Below are positions 1-11,205 of a stretch of 21,337 nucleotides of DNA, piece after piece. Origin of the DNA: Macrocybe gigantea. Its lineage: Eukaryota > Basidiomycota > Agaricomycetes > Agaricales > Callistosporiaceae. A program made the translations under genes and the position numbers. Location: assembly GCA_011319805.1 (NCBI GenBank), contig SJRY01000070.1, positions 1-21,337 on the forward strand. Reading direction: 5' to 3'. The notes under the pieces are model-generated. The model searched no databases. It was not told where the DNA came from and saw only the letters and a program-made list of their open reading frames with translations. Positions within the stretch are counted from its first letter, which is position 1, and the number at the start of each line of letters is the position of its first letter.

Positions 1-310
1 GTTTGGGAAGATTATTGTAGACTTGGACAAGGGTGATCCAGAGTCGAGGGTCCAGCGGGAGTGTTGAATCGGGAATCAAATCTGACGGAGTATTGGAATG
101 AACGTTAAGGCGGAGGCCGAGGTGGCCAGCTTGTTCAGGCGTTTCGGCCAAGAGGCGTATACAGATCCACGATAAGGATGGAACGCGGTGCGATGGCACA
201 CTGGGCAAGGTATACGGACCAGGCGCGTAGGCCGGCAGGGTGTGCTCTTCGACGACGACGCCAGCATCGTCGATGGTGGTGGACCGAACTACACGGTGTA
301 GGATGATCAT
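1..310 (-). CDS. Partial unidentified protein, N-terminal 103 residues
   Basis: An open frame starts with ATG at 310 and runs without a stop through the left edge, giving 103 complete codons. The product begins MIILHRVVRST and its last visible residues are DPRLWITLVQVYNNLPK, a plausible folded stretch. No signal peptide or membrane segment is evident, and I do not recognise the family. It is divergent from FKS1, whose start lies 184 bp away, so the two probably share a promoter region. A shorter closed ORF at 76-267 in another frame is a shadow. No intron is needed within the visible part. Assignment as a real gene rests on frame openness and on the start codon lying just beyond the shared upstream region; an intron-containing model with a different frame remains possible. 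Confidence 0.5.
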   Translation of the reverse strand, partial: MIILHRVVRSTTIDDAGVVVEEHTLPAYAPGPYTLPSVPSHRVPSLSWICIRLLAETPEQAGHLGLRLNVHSNTPSDLIPDSTLPLDPRLWITLVQVYNNLPK

Positions 311-494
311 GTTCGCCTGGAGATCAATTGATTGGCACCCAAACAAAGTCGTCGTCTTTCCAACCACGTTAGGTTCCCACGCTTGACCATACCTCTTCTC
401 CCCATCTTCTGCTTGCCTGGCTAGCATTCAAAGCTTCCGTCACACTCTTTCCCCAGATCGCTCTTTCTCTTCCTCCTGCCGCTCTCTAGCAGTC
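311..494. promoter_or_regulatory. Shared upstream region of FKS1 and the left-edge gene, with CT-rich leader
   Basis: This 184-bp gap separates two divergent start codons. The 60 bp before the FKS1 ATG (about 430-490) are strongly pyrimidine-rich on the plus strand (runs such as CTCTTTCTCTTCCTCCTGCC), as is common in leaders of well-expressed fungal genes. No clear TATA box is seen. Confidence 0.45.
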
Positions 495-3400
495 ATGGCG
501 CAACCTGGTCGCTATGGCCTTCCCAATGATCCTCGCAACAACCCCTTCCCAGCCAACTCTTACCCTCGGCCTAGCCGTGAATACGAAGCCGATGACATGT
601 CAGACCCGTACGGCAATCCGAATTCTAGCACCACTCGTTTGACTAGCGGCCAGCAATATTACGAGCAGCACAGCTCTGTACGTTTCCTGAACGGGTGCAT
701 TCATGTCCTTACTCATCATTTTTGTCCAGTCTCTCAGAACAGGATTTTCAGAGGCGGTACAATCCATCTGTCGACTCCCATTCTAGTATCCCGAGCATAT
801 CACCCTTTGCGGACCCTGGACTTGGAACCCAAGAAATATTCTGCCTGGTCATCTGACCGTCAAATCCCAATGTCCACAGAAGAAATTGAAGACATATTTC
901 TTGACTTGACGCAAAAGTTCGGTTTTCAGCGCGACTCTATGCGCAACATGGCAAGTCTTTTTCTCCTTTCTCTTTCCTAGTATCTTATCTTTCTAACATT
1001 TCTGTGATAGTTCGATTTCTTAATGCATCTTCTGGACTCTAGGGCTTCGCGTATGACGCCAAACCAGGCCCTTTTGACCCTGCATGCGGACTACATCGGC
1101 GGCCAGCATGCAAATTATCGTAAATGGTATTTTGCGGCCCAACTCAATCTCGACGATGCTGTTGGCCAATCCCAGAACCCTGGGCTTCAGCGTCTTAAGA
1201 GTGTCCGAGGACCAAAAACCGCCAACTCCAAGTCCCTTGACAGTGCCCTGAATCGCTGGAGAAACGCTATGAACAACATGAGCCAGTACGACCGTCTACG
1301 CCAGATAGCGCTATATCTTTTGTGCTGGGGTGAAGCTGGCAATGTTCGTTTCGTCCCAGAGTGTCTATGCTTCATTTTCAAATGCGCCGATGATTACTAC
1401 CGCAGCCCCGAATGCCAGAATCGCATCGAGCCTGTTCCGGAAGGCTTGTACTTGAACACTGTCATCAAGCCTCTCTATCGGTTTATGAGGGACCAGGGTT
1501 ACGAAGTTGTCGATGGAAAGTTCGTCAGAAAAGAAAAGGATCATGACCAAATCATCGGCTATGATGATATCAACCAGTTGTTCTGGTATCCCGAAGGTTT
1601 GGCCAAGATCGTGCTCTCCGATAACGTACGTGTTCATTTCCTCAATTGCACTTGCCCTGCTGGCTCATTATTGGCTTCCAGACTCGTCTGGTGGACGTGC
1701 CTCCTGCTCAACGCTTCATGAAATTCAGTCGGATAGAATGGAGTCGCACGTTTTTCAAGACTTACTTCGAGAAACGATCCGTTGCTCATCTTCTTGTGAA
1801 CTTTAATCGGATCTGGATCCTCCACATTTCCATGTTTTATTTCTACACTTCCTTCAACTCACCCAAGGTCTATGCACCACGGAACAAGCAGAACCCGTCA
1901 GCTCCCATGACATGGTCCGCAGTTGCTTTGGGAGGAGCCGTTTCTACCCTCATCATGCTATTAGCAACATTGGCCGAGTTTTCGTACATTCCAACGACGT
2001 GGAACAATGCTTCTCACTTGACAACGCGATTCGTTTTCCTCCTCATCATCCTTGCACTTACAGGTGGTCCAACTTTCTATATCGCTATGGTGGATAATCG
2101 GCCTGCCCAAAGCCAAATACCTTTGATCGTGGGAATCGTCCAGTTCTTCATATCTGTCGTCGCTACGGTCGCCTTCGCCATTATACCGTCTGGTCGCATG
2201 TTCGGGGATCGCGTTGCCGGGAAGTCGAGGAAGTACATGGCTTCTCAAACATTCACAGCCTCGTACCCAGCCCTTCCCCGTTCTGCTCGCAGCGCTTCCA
2301 TCATTCTATGGCTTCTGATTTTCGGTTGCAAGTTTGTTGAATCCTACTTCTTCTTGACCTCCTCCTTCAGCAGTCCGATTGCTGTCATGGCACGTACGAA
2401 GGTTCAAGGATGTGGCGACAAATTTTTTGGTTCTGTCCTCTGCACTAACCATGTCCCCTTCACGCTTGCCATCATGTATGTAATGGACCTGATTCTGTTC
2501 TTCTTGGACACATACCTTTGGTACATCATTTGGATCGTCATTTTCAGTATAGGCAGGTCCTTCTCTCTGGGCTTGTCTATCTGGACTCCATGGAAAGACA
2601 TCTATACACGACTGCCGAAGCGGATTTACGCGAAACTTCTCGCTACAGCTGAGATGGAAGTCAAGTACAAACCCAAGGTGATTCAGATTTTCACTTTGCC
2701 AAGTCGCTTGCTCACTAGACTTCCTGCAGGTCCTCGTATCCCAAATTTGGAACGCGATCATTATCTCTATGTATCGCGAACATCTTCTCTCCATAGATCA
2801 CGTTCAACGGCTGCTCTATCACCAAGTTGATGGCCCTGATGGACGAAGAATGCTGCGTGCTCCCCCCTTCTTCACAAACCAGGAGGGTAATGGCTTCAAA
2901 GGAAATTTTTTCCCTGGCGGTGGAGAGGCAGAGCGTCGTATTTCCTTCTTCGCTTCGTCGCTTACAACAGCACTTCCGGAGCCTCTTCCCATGGACGCTA
3001 TGCCTACCTTCACTGTGCTTGTCCCCATTATTCCGAAAAAATCCTTCTCAGTCTCCGTGAAATCATCCGCGAAGAAGATCAAAACACGCGTGTCACTCTT
3101 TTGGAGTACTTGAAGCAACTTCACCCTGTTGAGTGGGATAACTTTGTGAAGGACACAAAGATCCTGGCAGAGGAGTCGGAAGCCATGGATGGGACAACAA
3201 GTCAAAACGAGAAGACCTCCAAAGTGGACGATCTACCATTCTATTGCATCGGTTTCAAAACTTCTTCTCCGGAATACACTCTCCGGACTCGTATCTGGGC
3301 GTCTTTGAGAGCGCAGACACTATATCGTACCGTGTCGGGCATGATGAACTACTCCAAGGCGATCAAACTACTTTACCGTGTGGAGAACCCGGACATCGTC

Positions 3401-6302
3401 CAGACATTTGGTGGCAATACGGAGCGTCTTGAACGTGAGCTTGAACGGATGGCGCGCAGGAAATTCAAGTTCACCATCTCTATGCAACGGTATTCCAAGT
3501 TCAATAAGGAGGAGCAAGAGAACGCCGAATTCCTGTTACGTGCCTATCCCGACCTGCAAATCGCATACCTTGACGAAGAACCTGGGCCAAAAGGAGGTGA
3601 AGCCAGACTCTTCTCCACACTCATCGATGGGCACTCGGAGCTCGACGAGAAAACCGGGAAGCGCAAGCCGAAGTTCCGCGTTGAGCTTCCCGGCAATCCC
3701 ATCCTAGGAGATGGAAAGTCTGATAACCAAAATCATGCGATCATCTTCTACCGTGGAGAATACCTGCAGCTGATCGATGCTAACCAGGACAACTACCTGG
3801 AGGAATGTTTGAAAATCCGGAACATCTTGGGTGAATTCGAGGAGTATTCTGTCTCGAGTCAGAGTCCTTATGCGCAATGGGGCCACAAAGAATTTTCAAA
3901 GTCACCGGTAGCCATTGTTGGTACGAGGGAATACATCTTCTCGGAGAACATTGGTGTGCTTGGAGACATTGCCGCGGGAAAAGAGCAGACATTCGGCACG
4001 ATGACAGCGCGTGCGCTGGCTTGGATAGGAGGCAAGCTGCATTACGGACACCCCGATTTCCTGAATGCGACCTTTATGACCACTCGCGGTGGTGTTTCTA
4101 AGGCACAGAAAGGTCTGCATCTGAACGAAGATATCTTCGCTGGTATGAATGCCTTCGGCCGGGGAGGACGCATCAAGCACTCAGAGTACTATCAATGCGG
4201 TAAAGGTCGTGATCTTGGGTTCGGCACGATCTTGAACTTTCAAACGAAAATCGGTACTGGTATGGGAGAGCAGATGCTTAGCCGAGAATACTATTATTTG
4301 GGAACTCAATTGCCTCTGGATCGTTTCTTGACTTTCTACTATGGTCACCCCGGTTTTCACATCAACAACATTCTCGTTATCTATTCCATCCAAGTTTTCA
4401 TGGTTACACGTGCGTCAACAAGTGCATCATATTCACATAGCTGTATACTGACGATGTTCTCCAGTGCTTTACATCGGCACTCTAAACAAACAACTTCTCA
4501 TTTGCAAAGTTGACTCTCAAGGCAATGTTATTGGAGGCCAGCCTGGTTGCTACAATCTCATCCCTGTTTTCGATTGGATCAGACGTTGCATTGTTTCCAT
4601 TTTCCTTGTTTTTTTCATTGCGTTTTTGCCTCTTTTCTTACAAGGTAAGAGTGCATAAGCGTTTCCATAAACCGCTTCGCTCATTGTTCCTTTAGAGCTC
4701 GTTGAACGCGGAACTGGCAAAGCACTACTTCGGCTTGGGAAACATTTCCTGTCCCTCTCACCTATATTCGAAGTGTTCTCGACCCAAATCTATTCTCAAT
4801 CCATTCTCAGCAACTTGACTTTTGGTGGAGCTCGATATATCGCCACCGGACGCGGTTTTGCCACCACCCGTATTTCGTTCAGCATACTGTATTCCCGTTT
4901 CGCTGGACCAAGCATATATATGGGCTTCAGGAATTTGCTGCTTCTGCTTTATGCGACCATGTCCATTTGGATACCTCATCTCATATACTTCTGGTTCTCC
5001 GTCTTGTCCCTTTGCATCGCCCCTTTCCTGTTCAATCCCCATCAGTTCTCTTATGCCGACTTTATCATCGACTATCGCGAATTTTTGCGATGGATGTCGA
5101 GAGGTAATTCGCGCACGAAGGCTAGCAGTTGGTATGGCTATTGTCGACTGTCGAGAACCATGATCACAGGCTACAAGAAAAAGAAGCTTGGACACCCATC
5201 CGAAAAGCTTTCTGGCGACGTTCCACGTGCAAGCTGGAGATCAGTTATATTCTCCGAAATTGTCTGGCCGATCTGCATAGCCATTATATTCGTAACCGCG
5301 TATATGTTTGTGAAGTCCTTCCCTGACAAGTCTGGAAATCTTCCTCCCAGCCCCCTCATCCGCATCGCGGTCATTGCTATCGGGCCAGTGGTATGGAATG
5401 CCGCAATCCTTATGGCATTATTCTTCATTGCACTATTCCTTGGGCCAATGATGGATTCCTGGGCCAAATTTGGGTCTGTCATGGCGTCTCTCGCCCATCT
5501 GCTCTGCCTGATCGGATTAGTTGCCTTCTTTGAGTTCTTCGTACGTCTATCTTCTTTAGCTTGTCCAATGCTGAATATCCTGACTGTGTACCTCTGCACC
5601 TCAGTGGTTCTTAGAATTGTGGGATGCATCTCATGCTGTTCTAGGAATCATCGGTATCATTGCGATCCAAAGGGCCATCCAGAAAATTCTGATTGCCGTT
5701 TTTTTGAGCCGAGAGTACAAGCACGACGAGACCAACCGGGCTTGGTGGACAGGAAAATGGTACGGCAGAGGCTTAGGGACGTCTGCCATGTCCCAGCCAG
5801 CTCGCGAGTTCATTGTTAAAATCGTGGAGATGTCTCTCTGGGCATCCGACTTTCTTATCGCCCACATTTTATTGATAATCCTCACACTGCCGACGCTCAT
5901 ACCATTTGTCAATCAACTGCACTCGACGATGCTGTGTAAGTCGGTTTGCCGATCCTCACCAGTTGTCATTAGTCTGATTATCTTTTGATAGTCTGGCTTC
6001 GTCCTTCGAAGCAAATCCGTGCGCCCCTCTTCTCGACTAAACAGAAGAGGCAACGTCGTTGGATCGTAAGTTGTCTTCTGAATGCCAGCGGCCATCTTCT
6101 GATTTTGCCAATTGACAGGTCGTGAAATACACTGTCGTCTACGTCGTGATTGTTGCTATCTTCGCAGCATTGATTGTTTTGCGTGAGTGTCCCTTACTCC
6201 GAACGCTATAGCGATTGACCAGCTAACGACTCACCAGCTGCTATTTTCCGGGACCGGATAAATGTGGACACCTTTGACTGTTCGATCTGCAAGAATATTT
6301 AA
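495..6302 (+). CDS. FKS1: 1,3-beta-glucan synthase catalytic subunit (GT48)
   Basis: Plasma-membrane enzyme that polymerises UDP-glucose into cell-wall 1,3-beta-glucan, the target of echinocandins. Exons: 495-677, about 752-950, 1011-1625, 1682-2677, 2730-4409, 4465-4644, 4696-5540, 5605-5935, 5992-6065, 6119-6182, 6238-6302; about 1,745 residues, close to the family norm. The FKS1_dom1 region lies in exon 3 ([14 protein letters not shown]). Exon 4 holds the first membrane cluster. The cytosolic glucan-synthase core is in exon 5 ([42 protein letters not shown]), followed by the second membrane cluster and a short tail ending DCSICKNI. Hot spot 1 is FLTSSFSSP (2351-2377) and hot spot 2 DWIRRCIV (4572-4595). 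Intron 2 is GC-AG. Two frame breaks are present: a missing C in 3023-3026 ([13 protein letters not shown]) and a probable extra A near 834-836 before [11 protein letters not shown]. The exon 2 acceptor is ambiguous (742 or 751). Identity is certain. Confidence 0.97.
951..1010 (+). other. GC-AG intron 2 of FKS1
   Basis: Donor is ATG|GCAAGT and acceptor GTGATAG|TTC, 60 nt, with a CTAAC branch-like site at 994-998. Splicing here joins SMRNM to [11 protein letters not shown], the conserved FKS sequence; a GT donor at 955 would add residues and break the frame. Confidence 0.85.
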
Positions 6303-6538
6303 TGATTTACGTTCCATCTCCGTTCGCGAACACTACTTATATATACCTGATTCTGAAGAGAGTGATCCTGCCATGAACATACCAGACTTATTTTTTGTAT
6401 CATAATACCATAGAATGCTATTATTTCGTGGATTCATGCCGCGCTTGATGAGACTGTTCCGTTTGTTTACAACTTAGCGATTCCGCCAAACCTGAATTTA
6501 GCTGAATCGCGCCCTCGTCGGCGATACGCCCTGCCAGC
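6303..6538. other. FKS1 3' region and FHIP upstream region
   Basis: A 236-bp tandem intergenic gap, AT-richer than the genes on either side (for example around 6370-6420). It must hold the FKS1 polyadenylation signals and the promoter of the next gene. No specific element could be assigned. Confidence 0.4.
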
Positions 6539-9500
6539 ATGGATTACTTCTCTAAATTTTTACGACCAAACAATCAGCCATCCACGAAACCGACTACAGA
6601 CCATGTCCATGAGTTCTATGAATCTTGGGACATCATTAAGGCATGTTTCTCGTGCACGGAGACCGGGGCAGTGCGCTCAAATGACTCACCAGGAAACTCT
6701 CTCACATCCAGATGAACGACAACTTGCCAGAGGGATCAAGTCGACCAGCGTACCTACTCACTTGAAATCGCTTGTGGATTCTTTAGTATGGGAGTCGACG
6801 CGGATAGAGGAAGGGTACGCATCCTTCGGATACCTCCACAGACATGACCTATCTGATCCAGGTATGCAGGAGCACGGGAGCGTGTCTGGAGTATCTTTTG
6901 AAAAATGGTACGTTGCCAAGATGATACTCTTCTCTCTCATCATTGATAGCGACACCTAAGATGTACTTGGAACGCTCGTTCGACTGAGCGAAACCGATCG
7001 ACCGTCGGGAATCCAGGCCGAAGTCTTACGCACCATCCAAAACATGGTTGTTCTCATGGACGAGCAGTTCCTCGTTCACTCTGCGGTACACAAGGCCGTA
7101 TTGCGGCTTCTACGGAATTGCGCCGGGGACGATCTTCAGGAACAGTTAGATGGAAGGAAGATTATGGGGGCTGCGAGTAATGCCGTTCGCAGCCAACCCT
7201 CGGAATATGAAGAAGATTGTAAGTCTCAAATCACCCTCAAAGTCAATCTTGCTCTTATTCTCATATATTATTGGCAGTGGTGAATCTTCTCTGCATATTA
7301 TGCAGTCGAATCCGGACATATCGCGAACTTCTTATCATATTCTTCCATGACAGACACTGGTATCACTCGGAGCCTTTGTTTGCTGTTGAAGAAGAGGATG
7401 AGGAAGAAGAAGAGGATGAGCTCGAACTCATGCAAGAGACACCCGCCTTTGAACGGCATGACACCAGTAGCAGCGCGGCAGCTCATGGCGAGAGAAAACC
7501 GGAGTACGAGTTTCTCCTCTTCAATTATCTGCTCCGTTTCGTCCATCGGGAAGGGCAAATCGGGGATTTTGCTCGTGCAGGCCTTCTCTTCCTCATGGAC
7601 GTTGCAATGTCGCCAACGGAGATGCGGCCAAACATGTCGTCTGGTGTCGCAGAGGAGAGGCCAGATCCTATCAACGAAGCAGCGTTGGCCTTGGCAGAGT
7701 ACATTCTTGATGGCGACTTTTCTGAAGTGCTTGGGGCCGGCTTGGGTGCCGTGTATTCGCTTCTGCCCTCAAAACTAGCATTTCATCGCAAGCCGTCTCT
7801 GCACCCCGTTGGTGGGAGCGGCATGGTCATTGGCACTGTTGGACATTCCGGAGAGTTACCACAGGAACGCTTAGAAGCCGAAAGGGAGAAAGCTCGGGCA
7901 AACGGCGTGGAAGACGCTGAAAGTGTAGACTTCAAATTTCGCCTGGATCATTTCCTAAAACTCTTGGAATTTCTGCAAGACGCACTCCGCAAGAACAAAA
8001 TTCGTGACAGTGTAGATGCTTCAGCGCTCGTTGGAACGGCCATAGGACAGTCAATCCTTGACGCCGTGCGACGAATCTTCTTCGAAAATGTTCTCTATCC
8101 ATCCATCCTTGAGTGTTCAGACGCCGACGGGAGCGCAGTTGCCGTCATGTCCTACGTGGAGATCATGCTGCGTACCCTCAGTTCGGGAGAATTGGGGTAT
8201 CTTTTGATTGACTTCCTGCTGAGCGAGGACAATGATGAAGTCGCCCATTCCCATCGACGCCCGCGGTGCTGACGCTGGGCCCTAGTGCATCTCGACCTAA
8301 CGCACAAACGAAGAAAGGAAGGCGCAAGAGCAGCGCTATGATGTTGTTGGAGATGGAGGCACCGGAATCGAACAGACCTACTGAATATTTCACATCCATG
8401 GGACGATTCACTTTGAAGGACCTCCTTTTATCTAACCTTCGTTCGTCAAACCACGATGCCGCAACCTCCGCTCTTCAGCTGTTCGAATGTATCCTCGTTA
8501 TCCATCCTCAACTTATCACTGAACGGCTCTTGCTCGTCATTCCAGATCCCAATGCCACGAGTTATCCCCGCCCTCCTACGAAATCAGAGACTAATCGTGG
8601 CAACCACACAGCGCCGGACAACTATGCGGATGATGACGAAGATAGCGACATTTTCAACTATCCTGGCGATTCCGACATCTCCGGGAATGAGCCTTTATTC
8701 GTTCAACCCGAGACGACGTACACCACCCACGAGCGCGAAATGGGATTGTATCTGGCCCTAGTGTCACGAATCGACCATTCACATAATACTGATCCATTCA
8801 GCACTGGCTATGAACACTATCTCCAAGATGCCCTTCTCTCGATCCAAAGTCAAGCTGGTTATCAACTTCATGATGATGATACCGAATCCCGCAAAGCCCT
8901 AAAACACAGGCTCAATGTCAATGATCCTATCCTGTCCAACCTCTTCGAAGCCTTCAGAAAGTTTTTCTCCAATAACCCGGAGTTCAACATGGCTTTGACC
9001 GGTGTTCTGGCCACTCTTGCCATCAACCCGGATAGATCACTTGCAGGATGGCTCACGTTAGCGCCCAGCGAAGAGGGGTCCAAACATGACCTCACAGAAG
9101 ACGACTTTGCGGGAGGCGATGACGGAGATGACCGCTCCGTCGACTTCATCGTTAATGAACAGCTATCAGGTGATACGAACATCCTTCCCGCCGCTAGCAT
9201 GGAAGGCTCTTCCCGACCCGTGGTGCATACCATCTTGCATGGGCTGGTATCACAACTCGAGCGATACCGGCTGGCGGTCGATAACTTCGACAAATTCTTG
9301 CTGGAGCGGCGTCAGGGCCTGTTATTCTCGGAGAATTTGACGGATGCGTTGACAATATCTCTAGAACTGTCTGAGGAACCAATATCTACTGTCCCAATAC
9401 CGACTCTACCCCAACAACCGAAACCAAAGGCCAAAATGTCTGCGACATCGTCTCTCGTGTCATTCTTGACGCCCAAGAAGAGCAAAACTACAACGAGAGC

Positions 9501-9885
9501 ACCAGCGTCTGCAGAACCCTCGACGCCCAAAAAGTCGGAACCGAAAGGCATAACGGCAAGCCCGTTTGGACGACACTATCACGATACAGAGTCAATCGTA
9601 GTGGAACCATTTGCTGCCCCGATCCCATCTTGGAGTCCGTGGACGCCGTCGAAAAAAGCAAAGTGGGAGGTTGAGGAGGAGGACGTCTTTTCAGCAGGGT
9701 GGGGTGACAGGCGGCCTGGCGTCGCGGAGCCGGATGCTTCAGCAAGCAAGACTGACAGACCTACGACGGTGACGCTCTCGCACTTGCTCGATAATGTTGT
9801 CATCTTGGAAGAGAGCATCAAAGAGCTGGTAGCGATTATACATGCCAGGCGCAGTCTAGGCATAGACTCAGTCCGTTACCTGTGA
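6539..9885 (+). CDS. FHIP / RAI16-like family protein (FTS-Hook-interacting)
   Basis: Predicted subunit of the FTS-Hook-FHIP complex that links early endosomes to dynein (known in Aspergillus as FhipA); cytosolic and endosome-associated. Exons: 6539-6640, 6693-6814, 6870-6907, 6961-7218, 7278-9885; about 1,042 residues. The start MDYFSKFLR, the conserved EEGSTGACLEYLLKN and QNMVVLMDEQFLVHSAVHKA blocks, VNLLCILCSRIRTYRELL, FLLFNYLLRFVHREG and the C-terminal HARRSLGIDSVRYL all match fungal RAI16-like proteins. An acidic tract (EEEDEEEEEDELELMQE) lies near residues 210-226 and another acidic linker near 8632-8690; the region 9380-9700 is proline/serine-rich and probably disordered. Intron 1 is GC-AG and exon 3 is only 38 nt. 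One base is missing at 8265-8266 (RRPR|VLTLGPSA). It follows FKS1 on the same strand. Confidence 0.92.
6641..6692 (+). other. GC-AG intron 1 of the FHIP-like gene
   Basis: Donor AAG|GCATGT, acceptor CTCACCAG|GAA, 52 nt, matching the size of its neighbours. It joins ESWDIIK to ETLSHPDERQLARG in frame. The GT at 6645 gives an immediate stop, and the other GT candidates are too short or out of frame. Confidence 0.8.
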
Positions 9886-10017
9886 AAGACGTAGTCGTTT
9901 ATACCCCTCCGGTTCTAGCATACCCAGGATCTGTTAACTTCCCTGTCAAAGGAAGATTAGATATAGTACTCATACATAGGCAATACAAGAAAAGGGCAAA
10001 CAAATTCACAGGCAATT
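9886..10017. other. Convergent 3' gap between the FHIP-like and DNAJC9-like genes
   Basis: Only 132 bp separate two stop codons on opposite strands. The gap is AT-rich near 9950-9970 and must carry both 3' ends. No terminator-like hairpin is evident. Confidence 0.5.
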
Positions 10018-11113
10018 CTACTTGATCTTCGTTTTCCGTCCCTTTCCCTTGTTTGACTTCGTGTCCTGCGAAGGAGCTTTATCACCAAAAAGCTTTTGCT
10101 GCAGCTTTGCGAATTCCTCGTCATCGATTTCAGGAGGAGCGGTATCCGCCTTACGACTCTTCTTCCTTGGCAACTCGGAATCTGCCTCCTGAACTGCTCG
10201 TCTCTTCCCTTTTCCCTTCGGTTCGGCGTATTTCGCCGCCAGGCTGTCGAAGAAACCATCGATATTTTTCTCTTTTCGCTGCTGCCTCTTCAAAATGAGC
10301 GCCTGAAGTGCGGAATGGTCTTCTCCATCACCCTCATCATTCTTCCCCTTTGTCTTGCCTTTTGAGCTTCGTTCACCAGGCTTGCCGCTGCCATAAAACT
10401 CGTCCCATACGCCCAGCTCCTTCGCAAGAGCTTCGGCTTCCCCTGCTTCCTTCACTGCATGCTTCTTGCGAACGAGCTTCGCTTTCTCGTCCTTGATACT
10501 CGATTGCCACGTAGGCAATGATGGAAGTTCACCCTCGGATATAAGATTAGATATAGTGTTGACGAAACGGGCTTCATCTTCATTTGTTGAATGAGGAATG
10601 TGGTTTATAATGTCGCCTATTGATCCTTCCGTGTCCAAATATGCTTGCTTGAGGTCGTCAACCTCCTCCTGTGAATCTGAGGAGAGAAGATTGGTCTTTT
10701 TAGATCGTCTGAACGACCGCAAAGAGACATACCCTGATACTCTTTTTTCATCTCATCCAGTTTCCCGCGAGTGACGCGCTCAAAGAGGTCTTGGAAATAC
10801 GCCTCCCAGCCATCCTCGCCCACGGTGGCGTCAAACGCTTCATCCGTCCGTCCTGTTTTGTCATATTTCTGCCGCCTCTTCTCGTCCCCAACACAGCATA
10901 CGCGTAGCCGACCTGCTGGAACTTGCGCGAGGCCTCTAGCTTGGCGTCGTCGCTCGAAGAGGCATGTTTGTCAGGGTGGCAGAGCAACGCAAGTTTTCTG
11001 TATGCCTTTCGAATGTCTTCGGGCTTGGCATCGTGTTGGACAGAAAGAACATCATACAGGTCAACGGACTCGTCGTCGGGAAAGAATTGGGTGATAGGAT
11101 CTTCCTGGTCCAT
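10018..11113 (-). CDS. DNAJC9-like J-domain protein
   Basis: Probable nuclear Hsp70 co-chaperone; human DNAJC9 is a histone co-chaperone, and the fungal role is inferred. Exon 1 is 11113-10733 and exon 2 10676-10018 (56-nt intron); about 346 residues. The J domain spans about residues 16-85: [26 protein letters not shown] with the catalytic HPD (about 10970-10978 on the plus strand), and YAVLG followed by [13 protein letters not shown]. After it come [18 protein letters not shown], typical of DNAJC9, and a lysine-rich tail ([32 protein letters not shown]) that looks like nuclear localisation sequence. The start at 11113 ([11 protein letters not shown]) is preferred over an upstream in-frame ATG (11161), because the extra 16 residues do not look conserved. 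One base is missing in the C run 10886-10889, which breaks the frame inside the J domain. Confidence 0.9.
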
Positions 11114-11205
11114 GGTGAATGTGGTTGAAGGTACGCGTGACAGCTGGCCGCGTAGTGTCACATGTATTGTGGTTGTGACGCCTGGCTAGACATTTACAAG
11201 ACGGT

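Noticed and set aside
1187..1637. Minus-strand ORFs opposite FKS1 exon 3 (64 and 90 residues)
   Set aside because: They lie wholly antisense to conserved FKS1 coding sequence, and their composition is what an antisense frame produces.
2306..2794. 162-residue minus-strand ORF opposite FKS1 exon 4
   Set aside because: Antisense shadow of the membrane-spanning exon; the sense frame is unmistakably FKS1.
3021..3031. Programmed -1 ribosomal frameshift in FKS1
   Set aside because: There is no slippery heptamer, and similar one-base breaks occur in other genes at homopolymers, so sequence error is simpler.
9950..10556. Repeated AGATTAGATATAGT at about 9955 and 10546
   Set aside because: A 14-mer shared by two sites in AT-rich sequence; one copy is in DNAJC9-like coding sequence, with no sign of a transposon end or duplication.
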